Of a stretch of DNA of 64,000 nucleotides, positions 25,680 to 35,961 are shown piece after piece; position 1 is the stretch's first letter, and each line of letters opens with the position of its first letter. Origin of the DNA: Nocardiopsis listeri NBRC 13360 (lineage in GTDB: Bacteria > Actinomycetota > Actinomycetes > Streptosporangiales > Streptosporangiaceae); assembly GCF_001570765.1 (NCBI RefSeq), contig NZ_BCSH01000036.1, forward strand, positions 27,049-91,048. Direction: 5' to 3'. The notes beneath the pieces are model-generated. The model worked only from the letters and a program-made list of their open reading frames with translations. It ran no database searches and was not told where the DNA came from. A program made the translations under genes and the position numbers.

Positions 25680-25788
25680 GTCGGAAGGCGGGCCGCACCG
25701 TCCCCACCCGCCTCATTCGGGGAATCGAGCCCTACTGTGCCCATTTCTCCACCGAACGGCAACCTAGGAGAAACCCCCGATCGCCGGC

Positions 25789-27039
25789 TCATCCCACCTT
25801 TACTCGCGCACCCCACACGAAAGAAAGCAACGACAACACCGCCACAGACGCCATGACCACGGACATGCTCACCAACGAAGCCTCACCCGAAGGCGTCAAC
25901 CCCGCCAAAGCCGCGATCGCACCACCCAACGCGAACTGCAACGAACCCATCAACGCAGAAGCCGTACCGGCCACCGCCACCGGCTGACCGTCCAGAGCCG
26001 ACACCGTCGCGTTCGGCATGATGAACCCGACACTGAGCATCATCATCGCCAACAGCGCCGACACCATCCACAGCTGGGCCGCCCCGGTCAACGCCAACAC
26101 CAACAGCGCCAGCACCGCGACCAACGCCAACAGAAGCCCCATCAGCAGCCGACGCTTGGTATCCACCCGACCAACCAACAGGCCGTTGCCCTGCGTGCCC
26201 AACATCGACGCCAACGCGTTCACCGCGAACAACCATCCGTACGTCTGCGGCGAGACCCCGAACTCGTTCTGCGACACGAACGAGAACGCCGACACGTACG
26301 TGAACAACATCCCGAAGCTCAGCCCCAGCGACAGCACCGGCGCCACGAACCGCCGATCCCGCACCAACGAACCCACCGTCGCCGCCAACACCCGCGGCCC
26401 CTGCGCCCGACGCTCCGAGGCGGGCAACGACTCCGGCAGCCAGAACAACACCAGCACGAAACTCAGCGCCGCCATCACCGCCAGCACCCAAAAACTCAAC
26501 TGCCAGGGTCCCACCAGCAGCAGCTGCGCCCCCACCATCGGAGCCAGCAACGGCGCCAACATCATCACCAGCGCCAGCCGCGAGAAGAACCGCACCGCGT
26601 CATCGCCCTGGAACATGTCGCGCACCACCGCACGCGCGATCACCGCGCCCGCGGCACCGGCCACACCCTGCGCGAACCGCAGCACGATGAACGCCGTCAC
26701 GTTCGGCACGAACACGCACAACACCGAGGTGACCGTGAACAGGGCCACCCCCACCAGCAACGGCCGCCGCCGACCCCAGGCATCGCTCATCGGCCCGATC
26801 ACCAGCTGCCCCGCGGCCAACCCCAGCATGATCGCCGTCAGGGTCAACCCGATCTGCGCCTCGGAGGTGCCCAGGTCCCGGGTGATCTGCGGGAACGCCG
26901 GCAGGTACATGTCGGTCGCCAACGGGCCCGTGGCCGTCAGCACACCCAGCACCATCACCAACAACGCGATGGAACGACGCGATCGCACCTTGGGCCGGGC
27001 CACCTCTTCCGAGGGGGTGGGGGTGGTCGAGGTCTGCAC
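25789..27039 (-). CDS. Bcr/CflA-type multidrug MFS transporter
   Basis: Inner-membrane drug:proton antiporter of 416 residues and 12 helices. Family marks: LATDMYLPAFPQITRDLGTS at the end of helix 1, GQLVIGPMSDAWGRRRPLLV (MFS motif A), RFAQGVAGAAGAVIARAVVR (motif C-like) and FWLPESLP. The GTG start at 27039 has GTGGAG five bases upstream. It lies 110 bases upstream of the AMP-binding gene on the same strand. Substrates of relatives include sulfonamide, bicyclomycin and amphenicols, not predictable here. Confidence 0.9.
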   Translation of the reverse strand: MQTSTTPTPSEEVARPKVRSRRSIALLVMVLGVLTATGPLATDMYLPAFPQITRDLGTSEAQIGLTLTAIMLGLAAGQLVIGPMSDAWGRRRPLLVGVALFTVTSVLCVFVPNVTAFIVLRFAQGVAGAAGAVIARAVVRDMFQGDDAVRFFSRLALVMMLAPLLAPMVGAQLLLVGPWQLSFWVLAVMAALSFVLVLFWLPESLPASERRAQGPRVLAATVGSLVRDRRFVAPVLSLGLSFGMLFTYVSAFSFVSQNEFGVSPQTYGWLFAVNALASMLGTQGNGLLVGRVDTKRRLLMGLLLALVAVLALLVLALTGAAQLWMVSALLAMMMLSVGFIMPNATVSALDGQPVAVAGTASALMGSLQFALGGAIAALAGLTPSGEASLVSMSVVMASVAVLSLLSFVWGARVKVG

Positions 27040-27166
27040 GGGAACTCCACTTCAGGAACGGGGACGGGACGGGGGAAGCGCACCAGATGGTGCTAACCAC
27101 TCCATAGCAACACCGAAGGGACGCGATTCGCTCCCCACCCGACCACACCGAAACCTGTGATGTCCC

Positions 27167-27613
27167 TTACCCGGAGGAGATATTCGACCGCACCAGACGG
27201 TCCAACAACCTCTCCACCTCGGTCTCCGGATCCAACGTCAGACCACCATGCACCGGCCCGGCCTGCACGATCGTGCTCCGCGGAGCGGTGAGCCACCGGA
27301 ACCGCGGCCCGGGACGCTCCCCCGCGGCCTGCCCGGCCTCCTCCCCACCGCGGCACATCCGCTCCACCGCATCCAGGGCCCGACGCACACCCACCACGTC
27401 CACACCCGGATCCAACGCACGAAGCCGGTCCTCGTCCAGGTCCCAACGCGCGGCCAGGAACGCGCGCTCCTGGCTGTAGAGGATCACCCCGGCGTTGACG
27501 CACTCACCACGTTCCAGGCACGGCACCACACGCAGCAGCGCGTACTCGAACACCGCCCGATCACGTTCGATGCCCACCTGACCGGTGGTCACCACGCTGT
27601 AGCGCTCACTCAT
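27167..27613 (-). CDS. DUF3037 family protein, partner of HipA-like kinase
   Basis: Protein of 148 residues matching DUF3037: FEYALLRVVPCLERGECVNA, GVILYSQERAFLAARWDLDE, LDPGVDVVGVRRALDAVERM. Function unknown. Its ATG overlaps the stop of the HipA-like kinase gene (ATGA), so the two are translated together in equal amounts, as is typical of a functional pair. No signal peptide, no known catalytic motif. Confidence 0.8.
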   Translation of the reverse strand: MSERYSVVTTGQVGIERDRAVFEYALLRVVPCLERGECVNAGVILYSQERAFLAARWDLDEDRLRALDPGVDVVGVRRALDAVERMCRGGEEAGQAAGERPGPRFRWLTAPRSTIVQAGPVHGGLTLDPETEVERLLDRLVRSNISSG

Positions 27614-28377
27614 GAGCCCACCTCCGGAAGCCAGGAACGATCGGCCATACGGGCCAGCAGATGGCGAACGTAGGCCTCACGCACGGCCTCGGGCGTATCG
27701 AACCCGGGTTCTTCCTCCAGCCACACGTCGGGCACCAGCTCCACCACACCGCGCAACAGCTCCTCGTCCACCAACGGCGCGAGCGCGGCGTCGGCCGCGG
27801 CCAACGCCGGGGAGAAACTCGACAGCACGTGGTCGGAGGCGTCGTAGGGGCGGGAGACGAACCGGTCGGCGTTGGCCCAGGAGTGATGGAAGATCAGCGT
27901 GGCACCGTGGTCGATCAGGTAGGGCGCACCGTGCCACATCAGCATGTTCGGATTGCGCCAGGAACGGTCCACGTTGCCGGTCAGGGCGTCGAGCCACAGC
28001 ACCCGCCCGGCGAAGACCGGGTCGACCTCGAAGGTCAGTGGATCGAAGCCCAACGAACCCGGCAGGAAGTCCATCCCCAGGTTCAGCCCCTCACTGGCCT
28101 TGAGCAGCTCTTGGACCTCCGGGTCGGGTTCACCGCGACCGATGACGGCATCGAACTCCACCAAGGCCAGCTCGGGAACCGGCAACCCCAGGGCACGCCC
28201 CAACTCACCGGTGATGACCTCCGCGATCAGGGTCTTGCGCCCTTGCCCGGCCCCGATGAACTTGACCACGTACATCCCCAGGTCGTCGGCCTCGACCAGA
28301 CCGGGGAGCGAACCTCCTTCGCGGAGCGGTAGCACGTACCGCGTCGCGATCACTTTCTTCAGCACAGCGGCCAGCAT
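27610..28377 (-). CDS. HipA-like kinase
   Basis: Protein of 255 residues of the short HipA-family kinase group. Visible: GMYVVKFIGAGQGRKTLIAE (ATP-site Lys and loop), VITGELGRALGLPVPELALV, the catalytic stretch VLWLDALTGNVDRSWRNPNM (Asp, then D-R-x-x-x-N-P-N) and YLIDHGATLIF as the metal-binding D-x-G equivalent. The residues needed for phosphotransfer appear intact. It lacks the HipA N-terminal subdomain and has no HipB-type antitoxin; instead it is fused by overlap to DUF3037. ATG 28377 chosen; 28392 is possible. Confidence 0.8.
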   Translation of the reverse strand: MLAAVLKKVIATRYVLPLREGGSLPGLVEADDLGMYVVKFIGAGQGRKTLIAEVITGELGRALGLPVPELALVEFDAVIGRGEPDPEVQELLKASEGLNLGMDFLPGSLGFDPLTFEVDPVFAGRVLWLDALTGNVDRSWRNPNMLMWHGAPYLIDHGATLIFHHSWANADRFVSRPYDASDHVLSSFSPALAAADAALAPLVDEELLRGVVELVPDVWLEEEPGFDTPEAVREAYVRHLLARMADRSWLPEVGS

Positions 28378-28392
28378 AGTTCCGGTGATCAC

Positions 28393-28843
28393 GCGCGCGG
28401 CGTGGGCCGCGGTGCCGACCGACCGATCGCGAGTAGGACCAGCGGGGCGAGGAACGCGTCAGCGGCCCACTGCCGGATCGAGCCGGTCGACCTTCGCCAC
28501 CATCCACCGATCGTCACGACAGCGTCTTCTATCCACCCCTGAACACGTTCTAGAACCATTCCACCTCGACCACGACACGCCCAACAACCCTCTGAGCAAA
28601 ATAATTAGAGGTGGGCGGCGTAGCCGCTCGAATTCATTTTTTCAGAGTAGCTTTTACATAAAAGCTACTCCACCTTTATGACGTAGATCTATACCGGTGG
28701 GACAGAGAACCCGCGCATGCTTCCCATGGATCTCGGCCGCTCATCCCGAAACCGGCGGGGAGGACCCGAGCCCTCCCCCGGGAAGACCCGCCCTCGACCA
28801 CCTCGGCCTCCCCCCACCCCACCCACGCCCGGCTCCATCGGGC
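28393..28843. other. Intergenic region with an AT-rich palindromic island
   Basis: About 450 bases without a supported gene. From about 28590 to 28695 the DNA is strikingly AT-rich for this window. Inside it is a perfect hairpin, GAGTAGCTTTT (28645-28655), loop ACAT, AAAAGCTACTC (28660-28670), preceded by a T6 run. The rest shows nothing else I can support. Confidence 0.6.
28645..28670. repeat. Perfect 11-bp inverted repeat in AT-rich island
   Basis: GAGTAGCTTTT, four-base spacer ACAT, AAAAGCTACTC. It could be a terminator-like hairpin for the kinase N-lobe gene region, a protein-binding site or a recombination core; none of these is proven. Confidence 0.6.
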
Positions 28844-29548
28844 TCAGAGGTTGTCCTCGGGCTGCTCTCCCCACTCCTCTTCGCCGTCCTGCCCCGGACC
28901 GGGCAACGTCGGCACCGGGGTGGGCTCGGTCTCCTCCCCCGGTGAGGGCTCCTGCTCAGGGTCGGACTCCTCGGCCTGCTCCTGCTCGGGCTGCGGGGGC
29001 GGTTCCGGCTGAGGGAACTGCATCAACCACAGGTACAGCGCGAACACCAACAGCAACAACAACAACAACAGCGCCCCCAGGGCACCGATGAGCCACCAGT
29101 TGGCCTCACCACGGGCCACCCTGCTGTCGCGCGCACCGGTCAGGCCGCTCCAGCGCACCGCCGACACGCCCCGCTCCCCCGCCCAGTGCGGCATCACCAT
29201 CGGGCCACTGCGCACCACCGGACCACCCCGACCGGCACGCTCCAAGAACGCCCCCGCGTCCTCCTCCGAACCCTCCTGATGGGGACAGGCCACCCACAGG
29301 GCCGAACGACCCTTGGTGCGAGCCGCCACCACCTGGTCACCGCGCTCCACCTCCCGGGCGAAACGCTCACGGGTGGGCTCGTCGATCCCGGCGGCATCGT
29401 TGAGCATGGCCACGCTCACCTGGCGCCCGGCCTTGTCCCTGCCCAGGTAGACCACGCCCAGCCGCGACTCGCGCAACCGACCCGACAACCGATACCCGCC
29501 CAGTTGACGCGGATCCCCCTCGTGCAGCCCCATCGTGGGAACCGACAT
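28844..29548 (-). CDS. Membrane protein with truncated pseudokinase-like N domain
   Basis: Protein of 234 residues. Residues about 14-60 look like the start of a Ser/Thr kinase N lobe: LGGYRLSGRLRESRLGVVYL (glycine-rich loop, mostly without its glycines), GRDKAGRQVSVAMLND where the ATP-binding lysine of VAxK is a methionine, then RERFAREVERG. No C lobe follows. A membrane segment (WWLIGALGALLLLLLLLVFA, about 160-185) leads to a Pro/Glu-rich outer or periplasm-equivalent tail. ATG 29548 has GGAAGGGGG eight bases upstream. It is divergent from the MoxR operon. Probably a binding module, not a kinase. Confidence 0.65.
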   Translation of the reverse strand: MSVPTMGLHEGDPRQLGGYRLSGRLRESRLGVVYLGRDKAGRQVSVAMLNDAAGIDEPTRERFAREVERGDQVVAARTKGRSALWVACPHQEGSEEDAGAFLERAGRGGPVVRSGPMVMPHWAGERGVSAVRWSGLTGARDSRVARGEANWWLIGALGALLLLLLLLVFALYLWLMQFPQPEPPPQPEQEQAEESDPEQEPSPGEETEPTPVPTLPGPGQDGEEEWGEQPEDNL

Positions 29549-29720
29549 CGACGTACCCCCTTCCATCGACCTGCCCCACGAGCGACGGCCATCGTTCCCA
29601 CCACCCGTGCCGTGAACCGAACCACGGCCCCGGAAACAGGTAGTGTCGCCCACAGGTGATCCAAAACCTACTCCTCATGGTGCCCTCACGGTCGGCACCG
29701 ACGTACTGGGAAGGCGGGAC

Positions 29721-30785
<1,065 letters not shown>

Positions 30786-30798
30786 GGGGAGGCCGACC

Positions 30799-31767
30799 GT
30801 GAACGCACCCGCCATCGGCACCGACCCCCGGCTCCGGGCCGCCCTGCGCCGCCTGGACCTGCGTATCGTGCAACGCCTGGACGGCCTGCTGCACGGCGAA
30901 CACCTGGGGCTGCGCCTGGGGCCGGGTTCGGAGGCCGCCGAGGCGCGCCTGTACCAGCCCGGCGAGGACGACGTGCGTCACATGGACTGGGCCGTCACCG
31001 CCCGGACCGACGTCCCTCACGTGCGCGACCTGGTCGCCGACCGCGAACTGGAGAGCTGGACCCTGCTGGACATGTCCCCCAGCATGGACTTCGGCACCGG
31101 TATGTACTCCAAACGCGAGGTGGCCGTGGGTGCGCTGGTGGCCGCCAACCTGCTCACCCAACGAGTGGGCGACCGCTTCGGTGCCCACTTCCTGCACCAG
31201 GGTCGAGTGCGCCGTTGGCCCGCCCGCTCGGGCAAGGAGGCCCTCTTGGCGTTGCTGGCCACCATCGCGGCCGCCCCGACCGGCGACCAGCGCGCCATCG
31301 ACCCCGAGGGCGCCACCCTGGCCGACGCCGTCACCGATCTGGTGCACACCCGGCGCAGACGCGGCCTGCGCGTGGTCGTCTCCGACTTCCTGGACACCCC
31401 CGCCTTCGGTGGCACCGTCACCTGGGAACGTCCTCTACGTCAGTTGTCCGCGCGCCACCAGGTACTGGTGGTCGAGGTCCTGGACCCCCGTGAACTGGAC
31501 GTGCCCGAGGTGGGCGACGTGGCCCTGCGCGATCCGACCACCGGTCGGGTACGCGACGTGCGTCTGACCCGGGCAGTGCGCGAGCGGTACCGTGAGGCCG
31601 CCACGACCCAACGTGAGGCCATCCGCGCGGCACTGCGCCGCTGCGGCGTTCAGCACCTGGTGTTGCGCACCGACCGGGACTGGGTATTGGACATCGCGCG
31701 GTTCGTGATCGGACAACGACGTACCGCGCACCACATGGCCCGCCACACCCCGGGGGTTCCCCGGTGA
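30799..31767 (+). CDS. DUF58 family protein
   Basis: Partner of MoxR ATPases, 322 residues. Family core: GEHLGLRLGPGSEAAEARLY, QPGEDDVRHMDWAVTARTD, ELESWTLLDMSPSMDFG where a VWA-like DxSxSM metal site remains, RRGLRVVVSDFLDTPAFGG and RHQVLVVEVLDPRELDVPEV. No membrane helices, unlike longer DUF58 proteins. GTG start with GGGAGG upstream, 13 bases after moxR. Downstream gap to the VWA gene is 69 bases. Confidence 0.9.
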   Translation: MNAPAIGTDPRLRAALRRLDLRIVQRLDGLLHGEHLGLRLGPGSEAAEARLYQPGEDDVRHMDWAVTARTDVPHVRDLVADRELESWTLLDMSPSMDFGTGMYSKREVAVGALVAANLLTQRVGDRFGAHFLHQGRVRRWPARSGKEALLALLATIAAAPTGDQRAIDPEGATLADAVTDLVHTRRRRGLRVVVSDFLDTPAFGGTVTWERPLRQLSARHQVLVVEVLDPRELDVPEVGDVALRDPTTGRVRDVRLTRAVRERYREAATTQREAIRAALRRCGVQHLVLRTDRDWVLDIARFVIGQRRTAHHMARHTPGVPR

Positions 31768-31836
31768 GGCGCGCCGACGCGCACAAGGCGTGGGAGGGCC
31801 CCACGCCGCCGACGTTGACGGGGGACTGAGGCCGCC

Positions 31837-32784
31837 ATGACCTTCCTGGAACCCCAGCGGCTCTGGTGGCTGCTGCTCATCGTGGTGTTGGTGGCCGCCT
31901 ACGTGTTCGCCCAACGTCAGCGGCGCGACTACACGTTGCGCTTCACCAACCTGGAACTGCTGGACCAGGTCGCCCCGCACCGGCCCGACGTCCGTCGGCA
32001 CGTCCCGGCCGGTCTGTTCGCCATGACGGTCGCGGTCCTGATCGCGGCCATGGCGGTCCCGGCGATGCCGGTGGAGGCCCCGCGTGAGCGGGCCACGATC
32101 ATCGTGGCGGTGGACGTGTCGTTGTCCATGGCCGCCACCGACATCGAACCCGACCGGTTGCACGCGGCGAAGGAGTCGGCGCGCGGGTTCGTGGAGACCC
32201 TGCCCGACCGGTTCAACGTCGGGTTGGTCTCCTTCTCCTCCACCGCCACAGTGGTCTCCCCGCCCACCCAGGACCACTCCGCGGTCACCGGTTCCATCGA
32301 GGGGTTGCGGCTGGGCCCGGGCACCGCGATCGGCGAGGGGGTCTTCGCCTCGATGGAGGCCATCCGCGGTTTCGACGAGGAGGCGCAGGAGGACCCTCCG
32401 CCCTCGGCCATCGTGCTGCTCTCCGACGGCGAGAACACCAGCGGCCGCGACATCGCCCAGGCCTCCGCGGCCGCCGCCGAGCAGGAGGTGCCCGTCTCCA
32501 CGATCGCCTTCGGCAGTGGTGCGGCGATGATCGAGATCGACGGCTACCAGGTGCCTGCCGACATCGACAAGGAGGCCCTGCGGGGTCTGGCCCAGGACAC
32601 CGACGGTCACTTCTACGAGGCCGAGAGCGAGACCGAGCTGGACGAGGTCTACGAGGACATCGGCTCCTCGTTGGGCACCGAGTACGTCCATGAGGAGATC
32701 GTCACGCGCTTCGTCATGGTCGCGCTCCTGTTGTCGATGGCCACCGCTTTGACGTCCCTGCTGTGGTTCCAGCGCCTTCCCTGA
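31837..32784 (+). CDS. VWA-domain membrane protein (BatA-like)
   Basis: Protein of 315 residues: two N-terminal helices (about residues 8-25 and 58-75), a von Willebrand A domain (about 85-260) with a complete MIDAS motif DVSLSMAATD, the Thr loop GTAIGEG and the Asp in LLSDGENTSG, and a C-terminal helix (about 290-308). The topology of BatA/Rv1481-type proteins, with the VWA domain on the outside or cytoplasmic side as yet undecided. Third gene of the MoxR operon; the MoxR ATPase presumably acts through it. Confidence 0.9.
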   Translation: MTFLEPQRLWWLLLIVVLVAAYVFAQRQRRDYTLRFTNLELLDQVAPHRPDVRRHVPAGLFAMTVAVLIAAMAVPAMPVEAPRERATIIVAVDVSLSMAATDIEPDRLHAAKESARGFVETLPDRFNVGLVSFSSTATVVSPPTQDHSAVTGSIEGLRLGPGTAIGEGVFASMEAIRGFDEEAQEDPPPSAIVLLSDGENTSGRDIAQASAAAAEQEVPVSTIAFGSGAAMIEIDGYQVPADIDKEALRGLAQDTDGHFYEAESETELDEVYEDIGSSLGTEYVHEEIVTRFVMVALLLSMATALTSLLWFQRLP

Positions 32785-32802
32785 TCGATCCGAGACCCAC
32801 CC

Positions 32803-32833
32803 GAAGGGATGGTGACTTTGGTCACATCCCTTT
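32803..32833 (+). terminator. Terminator of the MoxR operon
   Basis: AAGGGATGGTGAC paired with GTCACATCCCTTT around a TTTG loop (one bulge), 20 bases after the VWA gene stop. Confidence 0.65.
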
Positions 32834-32912
32834 AGGCGCCCTTTACACCAATTCCTCTGATGTAACCGGTTAGCGTTGGCATGTTTGCCATGCCCAGCCA
32901 CAACGAGGAACG

Positions 32913-33638
32913 ATGCCGAACACACCCGCACCCCCGACCGCGCTCTGTTTCGATCTGGACGACACCCTCATCGACGACGTCGCCGCATCCTCCACCGGAT
33001 TGCGCACGGTCATGGAGCGGATCGGACACACCCACTTCGGCTCCGCCCGCGCCCTGTGGGACACCCAGACCGAGATCTCCTTCGGCGCCTACCTGCGTGG
33101 GCACCTGTCCCTGGACGAACAGCGACGCCAACGCATCCGCGCCCTGGCGGTCCAGGCCGGCCACGGCGACATCGCCGACCAACACTGCGACGAGCTCTAC
33201 CGCCTCTACCTGGACGCCCACCGCTCCGCCTGGCAGGTCTACCCCGACACCCACACCACCCTGGCCGCGCTGGGCCGGGCCGGCTACCGACTGGCCGTGG
33301 TCACCAACGGCATCGAGGTCCTCCAGCACGCCAAGCTCCAAGCCCTGGAACTGACCGGCTACTTCCACACCGTGGTGTGCGCCGACACCGCCGGGGCGGG
33401 AAAGCCCGACCCGCGCATCTTCCACTTCGCCGCCCAGCGGTTGGGCGTGGACCCTTCCGCCTGCTGGCACGTGGGCGACCAGATCCAGGCCGACGCCGTG
33501 GGCGCCACCGCCGCGCGCATGCACCCGGTCATCATCGACCGCACCGGGCGCCCGCCCTTGGAGGGTCTGACCACCATCACCGACCTGGACAGCCTGCCGC
33601 GCATGCTCGGACTGGCCGCTCCCGCCGGCGGCATCTGA
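32913..33638 (+). CDS. HAD-superfamily hydrolase (subfamily IA)
   Basis: Phosphatase-like HAD hydrolase of 241 residues. Motif I is CFDLDDTLIDD with both aspartates, motif II VVTNG, motif III the Lys in AGAGKPDPRIFHFAA, motif IV HVGDQIQADAVGA. A helical cap lies between motifs I and II. All catalytic residues are present. GAGGAACG precedes the ATG closely. The stop overlaps the next start (TGATG), coupling it to the NUDIX gene; both may clean up nucleotide or sugar phosphates. Confidence 0.9.
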   Translation: MPNTPAPPTALCFDLDDTLIDDVAASSTGLRTVMERIGHTHFGSARALWDTQTEISFGAYLRGHLSLDEQRRQRIRALAVQAGHGDIADQHCDELYRLYLDAHRSAWQVYPDTHTTLAALGRAGYRLAVVTNGIEVLQHAKLQALELTGYFHTVVCADTAGAGKPDPRIFHFAAQRLGVDPSACWHVGDQIQADAVGATAARMHPVIIDRTGRPPLEGLTTITDLDSLPRMLGLAAPAGGI

Positions 33639-34414
33639 TGCTTCCCGACGACGTGTTGGCCCGTCGGGTCACCGTCCACCTGATCACCTCCGGGCCTCAC
33701 GGCCCGGAGCTTCGGGGCGCGCGCGTACGCTTCGGTCAAGATCCCGAGGAGCTCGCTCGAGAACTGGGCGCGTTGGCCGCCGACGTCCCCTTGGTGGCCC
33801 TGGACGTGGTCACCGAGACCGTCAGCCTCTCCCGCAGCCGGGCCCTGCACGTGGACCGCATCGTCTACACCAGACCCGAGCTGCGCTCGGCCTGGCCCTC
33901 GGTGGTGCCCGTCCAGGGTCTGACGCCCACCGCGCCCGAGCTGGCCGAGGACGAACCCGGTCCCGGGCCGAACGACCTGCCCCGGCTACGCCGATTCGCC
34001 TCCTACGGCATCGTCACCGACCCGGCCGGGCGCATCCTGCTCAGCAAGATCGCCGAGGGCTTCCCCGGCGCCGGCACCTGGCACCTGCCCGGCGGTGGCG
34101 TGGACCCCGGCGAGGACGTGCGCGCGGCGCTGCGCCGCGAGGTGTTGGAGGAGACAGGACAACACGGGGTGGTCGGCGAACTCGTCTCGGTCCGCGCCCA
34201 CCACCGCAGGCCACCCGCCGCGGCCCTGGACATCTACGCGGTCTGGGTCTTCTCCCACGTGCACGTGGGCGCGCCGACCCGGGCCCACGTCACCGAGGAG
34301 AACGGCTCCACCTGCGACTGCGCTTGGTTCACCCCCGAGGAACTCCCCGGTCTGCGCCTGTCCACCACCGCCCGGGTCGGGATGGGCCTCCTGGTCTCCC
34401 GTCCGGACCGCTGA
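33638..34414 (+). CDS. NUDIX hydrolase
   Basis: Protein of 258 residues. The C-terminal half is a NUDIX domain with an intact box, GGGVDPGEDVRAALRREVLE then ETG (GX5EX7REUXEEXGU). The N-terminal 120 residues (TVHLITSGPHGPELRGARVR, VTETVSLSRSRALHVDRIVY) form an extra domain I cannot name. NUDIX enzymes hydrolyse nucleoside diphosphates linked to other groups. Start overlaps the HAD stop, indicating one operon. Confidence 0.88.
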   Translation: MLPDDVLARRVTVHLITSGPHGPELRGARVRFGQDPEELARELGALAADVPLVALDVVTETVSLSRSRALHVDRIVYTRPELRSAWPSVVPVQGLTPTAPELAEDEPGPGPNDLPRLRRFASYGIVTDPAGRILLSKIAEGFPGAGTWHLPGGGVDPGEDVRAALRREVLEETGQHGVVGELVSVRAHHRRPPAAALDIYAVWVFSHVHVGAPTRAHVTEENGSTCDCAWFTPEELPGLRLSTTARVGMGLLVSRPDR

Positions 34415-34474
34415 CCCACCTCGACACTCCTCGCACTCCGGCCCGCTCGCGGGCGGGTCACCGCCGGACGCTCC

Positions 34475-35743
34475 TCAGCAGGAGGACGTCCGGTGGAGCA
34501 GCCACCACACGCCGGCGCCCGCGCCCAATACCGCCATACCGATGGCCACCACCGGCAACGGCAGGCTGGTGGCCAGCACCACGCACCCCGCCAGGCCACC
34601 CACCGGGGCGATCAACGGCGGCCGGTCCTCGTGCGGGCCCAACCGCAGCGCCGAGGCGTTGGCTATGGCGTAGTAGACCAGTACACCGAAGGCCGAGAAG
34701 GCGATCGCCCCGGCCAGATCGACCACCATCACCAGGACGATCACGACCGCCGCCACGGTGATCTCCGCACGGTGGGGGACCCCCAACCGGGTGTGGGAGG
34801 CCCCCAACCAGCGGGGCAGATGGCCGTCCGAGGCCATGGCCGCCACGGTGCGTGAGACCCCCAACAACAACGACAGCAGGGCCCCGGTACACGCCAGCAC
34901 CGCGCCGGCCACCACGAACGGCACCAACATCGGGAACCCGGCCACCCGTACCGCGTCCACCATCGGCGCGGTCGAGGTGGTCAAGCGCTCGCGCCCCAGC
35001 ACGATCAGCAGCCCCGTGCCGATGGCCAGGTACAGCACCGAAACCCCGCCCAGCGCCAAGGTGACGGCCCGCGGGATGGTGGTACGCGGATCGCGCACCT
35101 CCCCGCCGAGCGTGGTGATGCGCGCGTATCCCGCGAACGCGAAGAAGATCATCCCGGCCGAGCCCAGAACGCCGAAGGACCCGGGCCAAGGGCCCATGCC
35201 GTCGACCTCGGCGACCGCGGCGAGGCGTCCGCTGAGCACCATCGCCACGAACACCGCGGCGAGCACCGCCAGTACCAGGACCACCAGGGTCTTGACCACC
35301 ACCGTCGAACGCCGCACCCCTTGGAGGTTCAGCGTGGCCAACGCCACCACCACGGCCACCGCCAGGGGTTTCTCCCACCCGGGCAACACGTAGGTGGCCA
35401 ACGTCAACGCCATCGCCGCGCAGGAGGCGACCTTGCCGACCACGAAGGACCAACCGGCCAGGTACCCCCACATTTCACCGAGGCGTTCGCGCCCGTACAC
35501 ATAGGTGCCGCCGTTCTCGGGGTGACGGGCGGCCAACCGGGCCGAGGAGATGGCGTTGCAATAGGCGACCGCCCCGGCGATGACGATGGCGACCGGAAGC
35601 CAGGCACCGGCGCCCAGTGCCGCCGGTGCGAAGACCGCGAAAACACCGGCACCGAGCATCGCCGCGACGCCGATGGCGGCCGCGTCGACAGTGCTCAAAA
35701 CCCGGGCCGGTCCGGCCTGCGGTCCGGAAGAGGTGGCCAACAA
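34475..35743 (-). CDS. APC-family amino acid permease
   Basis: Membrane permease of 422 residues with about 12 helices. Opening VLSTVDAAAIGVAAMLGAGV with the substrate-binding G-A-G-V loop in helix 1, then RLAARHPENGGTYVYGRERL, WGYLAGWSFVVGKVASCAAM, and GMIFFAFAGYARITTLGGEV in helix 6, all typical of the amino acid/polyamine/organocation family. The start is a rare TTG: AAGGAG lies three bases before TTG 35743 and six before TTG 35740, so the latter may be real. Confidence 0.88.
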   Translation of the reverse strand: MLATSSGPQAGPARVLSTVDAAAIGVAAMLGAGVFAVFAPAALGAGAWLPVAIVIAGAVAYCNAISSARLAARHPENGGTYVYGRERLGEMWGYLAGWSFVVGKVASCAAMALTLATYVLPGWEKPLAVAVVVALATLNLQGVRRSTVVVKTLVVLVLAVLAAVFVAMVLSGRLAAVAEVDGMGPWPGSFGVLGSAGMIFFAFAGYARITTLGGEVRDPRTTIPRAVTLALGGVSVLYLAIGTGLLIVLGRERLTTSTAPMVDAVRVAGFPMLVPFVVAGAVLACTGALLSLLLGVSRTVAAMASDGHLPRWLGASHTRLGVPHRAEITVAAVVIVLVMVVDLAGAIAFSAFGVLVYYAIANASALRLGPHEDRPPLIAPVGGLAGCVVLATSLPLPVVAIGMAVLGAGAGVWWLLHRTSSC

Positions 35744-35961
35744 GCTCTCCTTGGTCGACTGATCCGACTTTTCGAGTGTGCATGATGTGACCGACCTTTG
35801 GGCCCGGGCACGCTCTGGACCTTGGACCGTTCCAGATCGGTGAGGGGCCCGATCCGGTCACGGAGGCGGACACAGGAGGAGGCCCCCGGCACACGCCGAG
35901 GGCCTGCTCACACCATCCCCCGCCGGTCGGCCGCTATGGGCGCCGACCGATGGGAGTCCGC

